Source of the DNA: Liolophura sinensis
Lineage: Eukaryota; Mollusca; Polyplacophora; Chitonida; Chitonidae
Length of the DNA: 64,000 nt
Direction: 5' to 3'
Assembly (NCBI RefSeq): GCF_032854445.1
Contig: NC_088297.1
Span: 26,899,915 to 26,963,914 of the forward strand
In this document: positions 1 through 11,256 of the stretch, piece after piece
Layout of the letters: every line of letters begins with the position of its first letter
How positions within the stretch are numbered: the first letter of the stretch is position 1
The notes under the pieces: generated by a model
Database searches by the model: none
Told to the model about the DNA's origin: nothing
What the model saw: only the letters and a program-made list of their open reading frames with translations
Position numbers and translations under genes: made by a program

Positions 1-719
1 TATGCGCTCAGGACGACTGGGTGACTTATATACAGTCTCTCTATATACAGTCACATATACCAAAGCAAAGAGAAATACGCGCGAAATGTTCAGTAAAATG
101 AGAGTGCCACAATTTGGGCTTGAACTCATATCCCATGCACATTTACAAGCATGGTAATGAATATATGACAAAAATGGTAACCTGGTCACCTGTTTTCAGA
201 AACCATTATCGTTAATTGAAGCTTTGATCTTTGTAGCACATAGCACAGTTACTATCCTTGTCAATTTGAAAAGACGCGGCCGTGATTCGAACCATGCAGT
301 AGCCTGTCCACCATACTAAGGTATATTTCCATATACGACTTAAGATGAGCATATATGTCATAGCACAGTGAAATCAGCACAATATTTCCATGCAGTAAAG
401 TAAGGGTTTGGGTTCGATTGTTGTTACACTACCTTCATCGGCGCAGAAGAGGGTATAATAAACATATTACCATATGATCACACACTTAGAAAATATATCG
501 CTGTTTTTAGGATTCGACCTTTGTACAGGGCATAACACGTATATTCTTGTCTGGAAATATGAAAAGACAAAACCCCAAAATTTATATACTAGGACATAAC
601 TGGTATACTTCGTTGCCCTTGCGTTTACAGACTCCCGTTCGCGGTATGTAATAATCAGGTATATAGAGGCTCTATGTACTGTGTGTTATTGCAACGATTC
701 GTTTTATTTGTGCATGGAA

Positions 720-770
<51 letters not shown>

Positions 771-1560
771 CTCTACATAGACCATTATAACGAAAATAGC
801 AATGTATGTACTGGCAAACTGTGTATATACAAAACGTATATATCAGATATATTTATTAGAGATCCTGTACAATCCTGTATCTCAAGTTGACGATCAGTGT
901 GTCGAAACTGAAGTTGACCCAGGGCATATATACTTTCACTAACACATAGCTCTATGGGCGACATATCTGTGTAGAAACTAATGCACCTTTTAACTAATCG
1001 ACATAACATTCTGTAAATGTCAAACATATACACAACAGTCATAACAAAAATGATTAACGAGTTATAAGCAACAGATGACAAAGCATCGCAAGAGATGAGG
1101 CATGATAGGGAAACTCTTTATGCAATATACAGTTATTTCAGCAGACTGGCCGGACATTGGCAATATAGCGTAACATTTTGAGCACTTAACTGAAGTGTCT
1201 AGCTACTTAAAACAAGACATGCATTATTGGGTGGAGTGAATATATCATGCAGTAAGCGATAAGTTTTGTGCATTTTCATCCAAATCTGGACATAAAAGAT
1301 ACATACGCGTTTCTGCATCGTGCATGTTTCAGGCAGCCCATTAAATCTGAATATGTCATATTGGATTGCCCAAGCTCAGACTGATGTAAACCAAATAAAC
1401 ACAAAGGGTTTTTTTACACATAAATAACATGCCCAAACTGCCTGGTAATGATAAATGCGTCCAAACACCATCATGTCCACCTGTAATCTGTAATTTCGGT
1501 TATTTTTTATAGGGCTTTGGCACGGGGAAATGATTCTAACCCAGCAAGAAACCAAGTAGT
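1..1560. other. AT-rich sequence without a recognisable gene
   Basis: I see no credible coding exon, RNA gene or named repeat here apart from the TA microsatellite inside it. The short open frames have no recognisable motif and run through low-complexity sequence. Confidence 0.6.
722..766. repeat. (TA)n microsatellite
   Basis: An uninterrupted TA dinucleotide run of about 45 bp, seen directly. It creates a spurious Tyr-Ile open frame. Confidence 0.97.
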
Positions 1561-1634
1561 CAACAGTCTTAGCCAGATGATACATCTGTTTCCCACTAAC
1601 ACCACGAGGAGGTTCTGCTGAGTGGTTAGTGATA
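1560..1634 (-). repeat. Conserved block of the hairpin cassette (copy A)
   Basis: Read on the minus strand, this is the block with CCTCCTCGTGGTGTTAGTGG followed by a CATCTGGCTAA motif. The same block lies downstream of both RING-like ORFs near 13.8 and 18.5 kb, and partly at 11.42 kb. As in those loci it lies just beyond a hairpin array on the coding-strand side. The sequence diverges from the other copies beyond it. Confidence 0.8.
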
Positions 1635-1736
1635 GGAACCAATTACTGGGTTCCAGGGGCCAATTACCGTGCCCCAGCTCCTAATTAGAGGAGCAAAACA
1701 AAATGTCACACAAACGACTCCCAATTACACTGGAGT
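1635..1736 (-). repeat. Hairpin array A: four stem-loops with AATTA loops
   Basis: Four short perfect stem-loops at 1635-1654, 1656-1675, 1677-1694 and 1717-1736. Their stems differ completely (GGAAC/GTTCC, GGGGC/GCCCC, GCTCCT/AGGAGC, ACTCC/GGAGT), yet every loop holds AATTA, usually as CAATTACNNN. The array starts about 16 nt past the stop codon of the minus-strand ORF at 1752-2162. Function unknown; pairing maintained with different bases argues for selection on structure. Confidence 0.85.
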
Positions 1737-1751
1737 AAAGTAAACAGTTTC

Positions 1752-2162
1752 TTAATCACGAAGACTTTCGATCTGAGCATCCCGCTCAGCAGTCAGAACA
1801 GCCATGGCGTCTGTAAGCTCTTGAAACGAGGAGCATCCTTCAGTGGGTGATGGGGATGGCGCGGCTTGCGCTGATGGAACTGTTGTCCCGGGCTGTTTAT
1901 CACCCTTTGTTGCAGCCAGGGCGTCGGCAAGCTGTGCAAATGAGGGGCCTCCTCCAAGGAGTGGTGCCAGTTCTTCGGATGAAGCGAGTGAAGCAGGAAG
2001 AGCCTGTAATTCTGGGGGAAATGGTGGTGGTGCGCGGCCTAGACCCCACATCGATCTCCACCTAGTCATCCGTGGTTCTTCTTGTTCCATCTCTACAAGG
2101 GGGATCGCTTCTGCAACGTCCTCAGGCTCGGACCGAGCCCTCCTGGAAACGCAACTGCCCAT
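1752..2162 (-). CDS. Small putatively myristoylated/palmitoylated protein (element-borne)
   Basis: An open frame of 136 codons from the ATG at 2162. I preferred this start over an upstream in-frame one because it creates MGSCVSRRAR, a textbook dual-acylation N terminus: Gly2 with Ser6 for N-myristoylation, Cys4 for palmitoylation, then Arg7, Arg8 and Arg10. Next come an acidic stretch (residues 11-30), a Trp/Met-rich patch (32-40) and a Pro/Ala-rich middle. A ten-residue motif occurs twice, SFAQLADALA at 74-83 and SFQELTDAMA at 112-121. The ORF is strikingly GC-rich against AT-rich flanks. Downstream it shares the hairpin array and conserved block with the two RING-like ORFs, so I infer it belongs to the same mobile or virus-like family. 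Membrane attachment is inference; I do not recognise the family. It could be a captured or relict viral gene. Confidence 0.55.
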   Translation of the reverse strand: MGSCVSRRARSEPEDVAEAIPLVEMEQEEPRMTRWRSMWGLGRAPPPFPPELQALPASLASSEELAPLLGGGPSFAQLADALAATKGDKQPGTTVPSAQAAPSPSPTEGCSSFQELTDAMAVLTAERDAQIESLRD

Positions 2163-2324
2163 TGAAATCAAAAGAAGTGAAAGAAATGAAAAAGAATTTG
2201 TCCGAGTGTCCGAGTAAAAACAAATCACCTCGTAAATATAGCCTCTGTCGAGGTGGGTATAGCAACTTTTCATAGCGCATCCACAACGCTGTAAATGAAC
2301 CAGTCCGGACAGAACTCAGAATTT

Positions 2325-3235
2325 TTTAGTGCAACCACTTAAAAAGTTGTTTAACATTGTCGCTGAAATTTAGTTCACACGTGCATCAAGATTACAAATC
2401 TGCAATAATTATATTTGTACTTTTCTTAGCACCAACAATTTGACAAAACCATCGTATGTAAATAACACTAGAGCTTCGTGCTAGACTGCATGAAACCATT
2501 GACTGCAGTTTACCGTGGGAACGGGCATGAGCTCTGTAACAATGTATTCTTTCTCCCCGTTGTCCTCAGCTATCAGCCGAAGATCAGAGCCGCCTAATCT
2601 CTATGCTAGTCTTCAGTACTTGCTCCATTGTAAATGATGCCCGGCAGTCTTGTGGTTCAAATCCAGTACATTCCTTTCAATTTTTTTTTTGCGTTTTTTC
2701 AATATCATGAACTTTGTAAACACCAGGCTACCAGAAGTCGTAGAAGATTTGTGGCGTGTACCCCGGCAATGCTGTTGGATAACAGCTTTAATTATTATTA
2801 TTTTCGGCAATACTCGTGCTTCTAGCAAAAACGGTCAGTTCGATGTTGATGAAATTTTATCATGTTTGTCTCCAGGACATGAAATTGTGCATCGGCAGAT
2901 AAGGACATGTGACTTGGCTGCCATCTTGATCAAAACCTAAAATATCTAGAACGACTAAAGCAAATGCGCTGAGATTTGAGCTGCAGTTGCACAAAGCCAA
3001 GGTGCATTCAGAGTGTGATTGTGTACTTTCTCCTTTGAAAATTGTACAAGCTCGCTATTGGGTGAAAATGTCATGTGACAAAAAACCCGGTTTTTGCCAA
3101 TAATGTCTACAATTTCAAAGATAATGTCCAGCAAATATTCATATCTGATGCAGATTTGGACGCTGATTCTGAATATTCAATTTTTGAAAAACCGGAAGTG
3201 ACGCTAGAGATGCAATCTTAAGGCCTTATATCATC
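2325..3235. repeat. ~0.9 kb dispersed repeat R1, copy 1
   Basis: The first of four copies of one interspersed repeat (others at 5253, 5998 and 10325). Shared landmarks include TTGACTGCAGTTTACCGTGG, a Pol III B-box-like GGTTCAAATCC near 2656, CACCAGGCTACCAGAAG, and a 3' portion containing CCGGAAGTGACGCTAGAGATG. No protein is encoded. The B box suggests a SINE-like or Pol III-derived origin for part of it, but no matching A box was found. Confidence 0.8.
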
Positions 3236-3330
3236 CCATGGAAAGCAGGTAGCTTTCACATAGCCGGAAGGCGATGAAACGCTATCTCCCGTTTTTCCAG
3301 GTCAAGTGACACAAAACGATAATGATATGT

Positions 3331-4842
3331 TTAGTTTTCCTAGATGTAAGCAAGGCTTTTGATCAAGTCTGATATGAGGGTCTTTTGTTTAAATTGAGAC
3401 TGTTGAGTGTTGAGGACCCATTACTGACATGGATTACGAATTATTTATCTGATAGAAAAATTAAAGTGTGTTTAAACGGAGCAGATTCAGACATATATTC
3501 TATCCAAAGCGGAGTTCCACAAGGCTCCGTTCTAGGACCGCTTCTTTTCCTAATTTTTGTAAATGACATAAATGTGAACATTGAATGTAATATCAATATT
3601 TTTGCTGATGACACATCTTTGTCCGAAGAGATGACTTAGTTTGATGCATGTGAAAGTAAAATAAATGGAGATCTAGGTCGCTTGTCTGAATGGGCCAAAC
3701 AGTGGTTGATAACATTCAATGCACAGAAAACTGTATACTTACTTGTTTCCTTAAAAAAGAACCCGATATACCCAAAACAATATTTAGATGGTATTGAAGT
3801 GACGAGCGTTCAGTACCATAAACACCTTGATATCATTCTACAGCACGATGGTAAATGGGACGAACTTACAACATCACTCGTAAATAAATGTAATAAGAAA
3901 TTAGGTATTATAAATAGAGTGAAGAGGATATTAACAAGGAAGTGTTTAATAACTTTATACAATAGCATCAGTAGATCTACAATAGAGTATGGCGACATAT
4001 TATATGATAACTGTAGTATTGCGCTTTCCCAAAAACTGGAAAATGTTCAACGGCGCGCGGCTTTGCTTTGTACAAGTGGAATGCGTCGTACATCAGATAA
4101 AGCTCTGCTGAGTGAACTCAATTGGACACCACTATATGTTCGGCGTAGACACCATAGGATTCTGCTATTTTTTAAAATTGTAAATGGACTTTACCCGCCT
4201 TACTTACAGTCCCTATTATAGAGACGATCAACAGAGTATAATATAAATAACTTAAGGTATAATGAAAATTTACGTATATTTAGATGCCGCCTCAGTATAT
4301 ATAAATCTTCCTTCTTCCCGAAAACAACTAAGGACCGGAATAACTTACCTAAACATATTCGCCATTCTTCACTGAAAGAACTTCAAAAATTTCTATCTCC
4401 ATCAATTATTACTACATCTAGTGATTTAATATCGTTATATAATGACTTTAGCAACTTTTCATCTGTCCAGCACCGCAGAATGAGAATGGCATTCAGCGCT
4501 TTTCGGGCAGGCCTTATTAGGTATAATATTATCGAAGACACTACTTGCCATTACTGTAATGATACATGTGAAGATACCTTTCATTATCTTTTTATTTGCT
4601 CTCAATTTGCCACCCATAGGAAGCATATGCTACATACTCTCACACAAATTATTTCACCTGGTGCAAATTATTCTGTTTTTATTCCACAATGTTCACGATA
4701 TATATGTAACATACTTTTGTTTAGCTCTAAAGATTTAAATTACGAAGACAACAACCTTGTTTTTCAATGTGTGCATAAATTTATCAATGATACAGAAAGA
4801 TTTTTGACCATGGTAATGGTAATAACGATGTTAACATTGTAA
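3331..4842 (+). pseudogene. Non-LTR retrotransposon (Jockey/CR1-like) reverse transcriptase, 5'-truncated
   Basis: Encodes the C-terminal half of a LINE ORF2. Visible RT motifs are FLDVSKAFD, SVLGPLLFLIFVNDI and the catalytic FADD at 3601-3612, then a thumb/C-terminal region ending in a Cys/His cluster (CHYCNDTCEDTFHYLFIC, near 4540-4600). The frame is continuous for 1.5 kb, interrupted only by three nonsense codons: TGA at 3370, TAG at 3637 and TAG at 4219. The TGA replaces the Trp expected after the AFDxV motif. No frameshift was needed. The endonuclease domain and part of the RT fingers are missing, as expected of a 5'-truncated insertion. The 3' UTR resumes after an inserted SINE and ends near 5249 in TAAATAAATAAAG. 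Clade placement is from motif style only. Confidence 0.9.
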
Positions 4843-4849
4843 ATAATAA

Positions 4850-5105
4850 TTAATTTATTAATTTTTACGCCGTACTGAAGAATATTTCACCTATACGACG
4901 GCGGCCAGCATTATGGTGGGTGGAAACCGGGCACAGCCCGGGGGAAACCCACGACCATCCACAGGTTGCTGTCAGATCTTCCCACGTACGGCCGGAGAGG
5001 AAGCCAGCATGAGCTGGACTTGAACTCACAGCGACCGTATTGGTGAGAGACTCCTGGGTCATTACGCTGCGCTAGCGCGCTAACTAACTGAGCCACGGAG
5101 GCCCC
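4850..5105 (-). mobile_element. tRNA-derived core SINE, near full length, inserted in the LINE 3' UTR
   Basis: Read on the minus strand it starts GGGGCCTCCGTGGCTCAG, an A-box-like TGGCTCAGTTAGTTAGC, and has a B-box-like GTGAGTTCAAGTCC. A conserved core follows (GGTCGTGGGTTTCCCCCGGG, then GGCCGCCGTCGTATA), with a 3' tail ending near GAATATTCTTCAGTACGGCG and A/T-rich repeats. Layout resembles the mollusc tRNA-SINEs with a deeply conserved central domain (established knowledge; exact family not checked). It splits the LINE 3' UTR, so it inserted later. Confidence 0.9.
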
Positions 5106-5249
5106 ATTTCAACTTATAACTGAAATATGTATTCTCGTATGTATCTACTTCGTTAGTTATTATGTTGTTAATTGTTGCTTTGAGGAGATCTCCGTAGTAG
5201 CCATTAGGCTGTGAGAAATCCTCGTTAAATAAATAAAGAATCAAATTAA
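5106..5249 (+). mobile_element. LINE 3' UTR remainder
   Basis: Continuation of the retrotransposon after the SINE. It holds no ORF and ends in a short TAAATAAATAAAG tail typical of LINE 3' ends. Confidence 0.65.
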
Positions 5250-5252
5250 AAT

Positions 5253-5612
5253 TAAAACCATTGTATGTAAATAAAACGGGAGCTTTGTGCTAGACTGCAT
5301 TAAATCATTGACTGCAGTTTACCGTGGGAACGAGCGTCTTCTCTGCAACAATGTATTCTTTCTCCCTGTTGTCCTCAGCTATCAGCAGAAGGTCAAAACT
5401 GCCAAATCTCTACGCTAGTCTTCAGTACTCGGTCCATTGTAAATGGTGCTCGGCAGTCGAGGGGTTCAAATCCAGTACATTCCTTTCCATATTTTTCGCG
5501 TTTTTTCTTTATCATGAACTTCATAAACACCAGGCTACCAGAACTGGTAGAAAATTAGTGGCGTGTTCCCCGGCAACGCTGTTGGATAACAGCTTTAATT
5601 ATTATTAGTATT
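5253..5612. repeat. R1 repeat, copy 2 (partial)
   Basis: Matches the first ~360 bp of R1, including the TTGACTGCAGTTTACCGTGG block and GGGTTCAAATCC near 5463. It stops at the ATTATTATT run. The following 5613-5997 is AT-rich and holds no gene or repeat I recognise. Confidence 0.75.
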
Positions 5613-5997
5613 ATTATTATTTTTCTTAGTCGTCTCGTAAGTTTGCAACATGTCAAAAAATATAAAAGGAAGAAAAAAACAAACTTTGGAGTCTTAATAA
5701 GGAACATATGAAGCAGCTTTTGACGTTGAGTGCTGTTTTACCACTCACCTGATTTAGCGGCCATTTTGAATTTTTATGATACGCTAAAAAAATCTTCTCC
5801 AAAACGGCTAAACCTATCGAGCTAAACGTTTTGTTTACAGTTTATAGGTGGATCGTCCTACCCAGATTGTAAACAGCTTTTAGTTCGGTATGCAAATAAG
5901 GTCAAAACTGACCAACGAACATGGTTCAAAAACACGTCGTTTTTAAAAACCGCTTAAAATCACAAAATAACACATACACTATCTTGTGTCCCATGAC

Positions 5998-6905
5998 ATC
6001 ACGATTACAAATCTGCAAGAATTATTTTTGTACTTTGCGTTGTTTTACCTTATGACCAAAAAACACCAGCAAAAATCCGACAAAATCGTCGTATGTAAAT
6101 AACACGAGAGCTTCGAGCTAGACTGCATGAAACCATTGACTGCAGTTTACTGTGGGAACGGGCATGAGCTCTGTAACAAGGTATTCTTTCTCCCTGTTGT
6201 CCTCGGCTATCAGCCGAAGATCAAAGCCGCCTAATCTCTATGCTAGTCTTCAGTACCTGGTCCAGTGTAAATGATGCCCGGCAGTCTTGGGGTTCAAATC
6301 CAGTACATTCCTTTCCATTTTTTTTTTCGCGTTTTTCCATTATCATGAACTTTATAAACACCAGGCTACCAGAAGTGGTAGAAGATTTATGGCGTGTACT
6401 CCGGCAAGGCTATTGGATAACAGCTTTAATTATTATTATTCTCGGCAAAACTGTTCCGAGTTTCTAGCAAAAACGGTCGGTCCAATGTTTATAAATTTTA
6501 TCATGTTTGTCTCTAGGACTTGAAGCTGTGCATCGTAACTTTTTCGGCAGATAGGGACATGTGACTTGGCGGCCATCTTGATCAAAACCTAAAATATCTA
6601 GAACAAATAAAGCAAATGCGCTGAGATTAGAGCACCAGTTGCACAAAGCCAAGGTACATTCAGAGTGTGATTGTGTACTTTCTCCGTTGAAAATTGTACA
6701 AACTCGCTATTGGGTGAAAATGTCATGCGACCAAAAAAACCGTTTTTTGTCAAAAATTTCTACAGTTTCAAAGATAATGTCCAGCAAATACTCATATCTG
6801 ATGCAGATTTGGACGCTGGTGCCGAATATGCAATTTTTGCAAAACCGGAAGTGACGCTAGAGATGCTATCTTAATTCCTAACATCATCTCAAAGAAAGCA
6901 GACAG
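5998..6905. repeat. R1 repeat, copy 3
   Basis: A full-length copy of R1, colinear with copies 1 and 4, with the B-box-like GGGGTTCAAATCC near 6290. Its right end abuts the Tc1/mariner element, which starts at 6910, so the transposon inserted at or near the R1 terminus. Confidence 0.8.
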
Positions 6906-6909
6906 CTTT

Positions 6910-8414
6910 TACACTCTTCAAAAAGAAACGCAAAATGAAATTCAAAAATGATACTTACAATTTTGTACACATGTGTTAACTCAAACAGTTTTGTAGGGTT
7001 GCACATTGTTACTGGAATGTTTCTGAAGATCATCCTTGACCAAACGCAACCAAAAATGATTTTGAACGGTTTTATCAATTAGGATTGTTATGATGTGCGT
7101 TGATGTCGTGCAGCACGAAGTTCAGGCACAATGATTGTTTGTCACGTTCAAAACATGAGTACAGCATGTGACTATAAAAGACCCAAACGAATCTCACAAT
7201 TTTATCCAATATCTTTGCAAGTACTATCCACGAAAATGGGACGTCTCAACGCTGCCGACCGAAATCAGGCAATTGGACGATTGCAAGCTGGGGAATCAAA
7301 GAGTGAGGTGGCAAGGATCTTCAACGTTCATCCCAGCACAATAACTCGGTTGTGGGATCGATTTCGTCAAACAAATGTGACAAATGGCCGTCCAAATTCA
7401 GGAAGACCTAGAGTCACCACACCTGCCCAAGATCGGTACACCCGGGTAACCCGCCTACGTACCGCCCAGGACACAGCACAAGAACAGTTTGGAGCCCGAA
7501 GAGTGTCCGATCAGACAATCAGGAACCGTCTCTGAGAAGTAGGAATACGTGCCAAAAGTTGCCCCCTCCTTGACACGACTACATCGACGTCGACGAGTGA
7601 GATGGTGTACCACGGTGCTGCCATGGAACCTGGCAAAGTGGAGGCGCATATGATTTAGCGATGAATCCCGTTATCTCCTCAGGCGACGTGATGGTAGAGA
7701 CGTGTCTACAGACGACGTCATGAACGTTTTGCTCCTCACTGCATCAGACAGGTGGGCAGATTCGGTGGAGGGAGTGTTATGGTGTGGGCAGCGAGCTCCT
7801 ACACCTGCAGATCTGAGCTTATGCTTGTCCAAGGCAATCTGACGGCCAATCGATACATCGACCAGATTCTCCGCTTGCACGTCCTTCGCCTTGTTGACTT
7901 TCAACGGCAGCTCTTCCAACAGGACAACGCCAGGCCCCATACAGCACGTGCCACCGTGGACTACCTGGCCAATAACATCAATGCCCTTCCCAGGCCCTCC
8001 AAATCCCCGGATCTAAACCCAATCGAACACCTTTGGGATCAGATCGATAGACGGCTGCGTCCACGTCGTATTCCACCACAGAATCTTCAACAGTTGTTCC
8101 ACATGCTGTAGGAGCAATGGAGAAGGATTCCACAACAAAACATCAAACGGCTGATCCGATCTGTACCCCGGACGTGTCTGGCAGTGGTAGCAGCTGGGGG
8201 TGGTCATACGAGGTACTGACTTCAACACCACCTGGTGGACAGCAGTAATGACTGTGATAACTGTTAATCTCATGAAATATGGACAACATAGTAATGCATT
8301 ACTCCACAAAATTTCATTCATGTATGTTTGTTTTCCGCTGATCTACACGTCCTTGAATAACATCAAATTTACATTGATATTTGGGTTTTGCGTTTCCTTT
8401 TTTGAAGAGGTGTA
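6910..8414 (+). mobile_element. Tc1/mariner-type DNA transposon, complete but inactive
   Basis: A ~1.5 kb element flanked by TA on both sides (6910-6911 and 8413-8414), the signature target duplication of the IS630-Tc1-mariner superfamily. The terminal inverted repeats are 6912-6935, beginning CACTCTTCAAAAAGAAACGC, and 8386-8412, whose complement begins CACCTCTTCAAAAAAGGAAA; they differ by small indels. It carries a single broken transposase gene. The host sequence is R1 copy 3 on the left. Confidence 0.93.
7236..8111 (+). pseudogene. Tc1-like transposase, frameshifted
   Basis: The first frame (7236-7535, start MGRLNAADR) has the paired helix-turn-helix DNA-binding region: EVARIFNVHPSTITRLWDRF, then the GRPRVTT linker typical of Tc1 proteins. 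It ends in a premature TGA at 7533. The first catalytic Asp lies in FSDESRYLL at 7654 in another frame. The second and third catalytic residues are in a third segment: QQDNARPHTA (Asp) and SPDLNPIEHLWD (Glu). One nonsense codon plus at least two frame changes are needed to explain this, so the gene is dead. The residues of the DDE triad are themselves still present. Confidence 0.92.
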
Positions 8415-8429
8415 TATTTGGGCCTTTTT

Positions 8430-9480
8430 GACGTCCCCATGTTATGATGCATTTTAAATGCATTTATGACTAGGGTAAATGCACAAACATTATAAGCATG
8501 CTACGCGACGTACTTCAACGTCCTGATCATGAATATGTACATATTTCTTTCCTGCGACGTATAGTGTTGTAAATTGCGATAAAATTGCGAAAAATGCAAT
8601 TTCCACCATACTAGATTTCTCGTGACCGGAAACTGTGACAGTTGTAAAGCTGAAAATTACTGAGTGTAAATCGCTGTACATGTACTCCTATTTGTGCTAA
8701 AAATCGTTGAGCTGTGTTGAAAAGACGAGAAAAATGACTATAAAGAATGTAGACTAAGTAAGTTAATTATGTATCTATACACGGACACCATTAAGGTAAA
8801 CGGAAGTGACACATCACGTGTTCTCATCACGAATCTGGACGATTTTTCTCTTCTCCCACGCACAGTTTTGTCGCCAGTTGCCAGTTAACTGCGAAAAAGT
8901 GCAATTTGCCCCCATGTTTGGAGGGCACGTGACACAAAATCGTTACAGGTGTATAGCTGAAAATGGCTGCATGCAAAGGGCTATATGTGTACTGTTTGCG
9001 CGCAGAAAATTGTTCCAGTGTCTTAATAAATGCGGGAGTTTTGAAAAATTGTGCAATTGTTGATTTACAATATTTGACATTTTGACGTCCCCATGTTATA
9101 TGATGCATTTTAAATGCATTTATGACTACGATAAATAAAATGTACGAACAATGCAAGCATGTTACTCGACGTAGTTTGACCTCCTGATCATGAATGTGGA
9201 TTTATTTCTATCCTGTGACGTATAGTTTTGATTACTGAATGCAAAGCGCTATACATGTACTCTGTGTGATGAAAATCGTTGAGCTGTGTTGATGAAGATG
9301 GGACCTGCACGCCTTCAAATATTGTCCAAAGGTCGATTTGCTCCGTTTGGCACCTTTTCATACACGTTATATAGTGTACTTACAAAGCACTAATGGCTAC
9401 TAAGAATGTAGGCTTTCTAAATAAGTTGGTAATGTATCTATACATGAACACCATTAAGGTAACCCGAAGTGACACTGTAT
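8430..9480. repeat. Diverged direct repeats (~0.65 kb unit with internal ~0.33 kb copies)
   Basis: GACGTCCCCATGTTAT and the palindromic GATGCATTTTAAATGCAT occur at 8430-8465 and again at 9083-9121. Both are followed by colinear blocks (GACGT...CCTGATCATGAAT, AAAATCGTTGAGCTGTGTTG, GAACACCATTAAGGTAA). Part of the unit also recurs near 8860-9010 (GCGAAAAAGTGCAATTT, AGCTGAAAAT). No coding potential or terminal repeats were seen. The rest, to 10320, is anonymous apart from short GAGA-rich duplications near 9930 and 10190. Confidence 0.7.
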
Positions 9481-10324
9481 AAGCGGGAAACCGGTGATTT
9501 CCTTCCCAAAACAAACGCAGAATGCCCACTAATCTGTGATCCCTTTGATCATGATGTGAGCAATTACACCCGAAAGACAAATTTCCGAAAGAAATAATAT
9601 ACACTAGTAGAATTTGGAAAAAGTCAATGGTGTCAGTAGCCAGTGATTAGTTAAAGTAAAGGTAGGAAAAATATTTGATATTTAACCAATTGTTTCTAAT
9701 TAACTAATCGTGTAGATGCATTGATGCAAGCACCGTAGTATGAAACTCCCCTCAGTGCTACGGGAATTATTGCATAATACTTTGTTGCAGAAGTTAGGCC
9801 TAAGACTCGTACCGGACCTAGTGACTGATCAGTTAACAATAACATGTACTGTGTTACAAACTTGTGCATTCCAGTAATTGTGCTGGTTGAATGTGAATGT
9901 CTTGTGACAAACAGGGATAACCTAACTTTCAGTGGGAGAGAAAGTAGTTTGGGGCGAGAGAAAGAGAATAAATTAGTCTATTTGCGACATGTGCTCAACG
10001 ATATGTAGATAGACAGTGTTTGACTACTTAACGTTTGAGATAATTACTTCATATTGATGCATCATACGAAGTCGTGATCTACGTACGTATGAGATGCGGC
10101 GCACAGTTAACAGAGTAAAGTTATTCGTTAAGCTATCCAAGCTTTATTGTTCACAAAGATGGAAGCAAATAGAGAGACAGAGAGGGAGACGTGGAATCAA
10201 AGAGGTGAACAGAGAGAGAGTGGGTGGGTGTAGTGTGGAGAGAAAGAATTATTTTACACGCGGCATGTACTAACCGATAATTAGACATATATTTCTTGAC
10301 TAATTTAATTTGTAGACTAATCTA

Positions 10325-11256
10325 GTCTACAACTTAAAAAGTTGTTCAACATTTTCGCTGAAATTTAGTTCACGCGTGCATCACGATTATAAATCTGCAA
10401 GAATTATTTTTGTACCTTTTTTACCACCAACAATTTGACAAAACCATCGTATGAAAATAACACGGGAGCTTCGTGCTAGACTGCATTAAACCATTGACTG
10501 CAGTTTACCGTGGAAACCGGCGTCAGCTCTGCAACAATGTATTCTTTCTCCCTGTTATCCTCAGCTGTCAGCCGAAGATCAAAGCCGCCTAATCTCTATG
10601 CTAGTCTTCAGTACTTGGCCCATTGTAAATGCTGCCCGGCTGTCTTGAAACTCAAATCCAGTACACTCCTTTCCATTCTTTTGCGCGTTTTTTCATTATC
10701 ATGAACTTTATAAACACCAGGCTACCAGAAGTCGTAGAAGATTTGTGGCGTTGTGACCCGGCAATGCTGGTGGATAACATCTTTATTTATTATTCTCGGC
10801 AAAACTGTGCCGAGTTTCTAGCAAAAACGGTCAGTTCGTTGTTGATGAAATTTTATCATGTTTGTCTCTATGACATTGTGCATAGTAAGTTTTCCGGCAG
10901 ATAGGGACATGTGACATGGCGGCCATCTTGATCAGAACCTAAAATATCTCGAACGGCTAATGCAAATGCGCTGAGATTTGAGCTGCAGCTGCACAAAGCC
11001 AAGGTACATTCAGAGTGTGATTGTGTACTTTCTCCGTTGAAAATTGTACAAGCTCTCTATTGGGTGAAAATTTCATGTGAACAAAAAAAACCCGTTTTTG
11101 GCCAATAATGTCTACAATTTCAAAGATAATGTCCAGCAAATATTCATATCTGATGCAGATTTGGACGCTGATTCTGAATATTCGAGTTTTGCAAAACCGG
11201 AAGTGACGCTAGAGATGCAATCTTAAGGCTTACATCATCCCAAGGAAAGCAGACAG
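10325..11256. repeat. R1 repeat, copy 4
   Basis: Colinear with copies 1 and 3 from the AAAAAGTTGTTCAACATTTT start to the CCGGAAGTGACGCTAGAGATG end. The B-box region has decayed here (CTCAAATCC). The next 110 bp are a short CA/T-rich stretch. Confidence 0.8.

Noticed and set aside
1376-1642. 88-codon minus-strand frame overlapping the cassette block
   Set aside because: Starts within the hairpin array and the block; its sequence is not conserved in other cassette copies.
1843-2275. Plus-strand frames opposite the acylated-protein ORF
   Set aside because: Shadow frames of a GC-rich coding region; the minus-strand frame alone has the acylation motif and repeated peptide motif.
4862-5104. tRNA gene
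   Set aside because: A and B boxes are present but the region continues into a repeated core and A-rich tail, has no foldable cloverleaf that I can confirm, and recurs many times: a tRNA-derived SINE.
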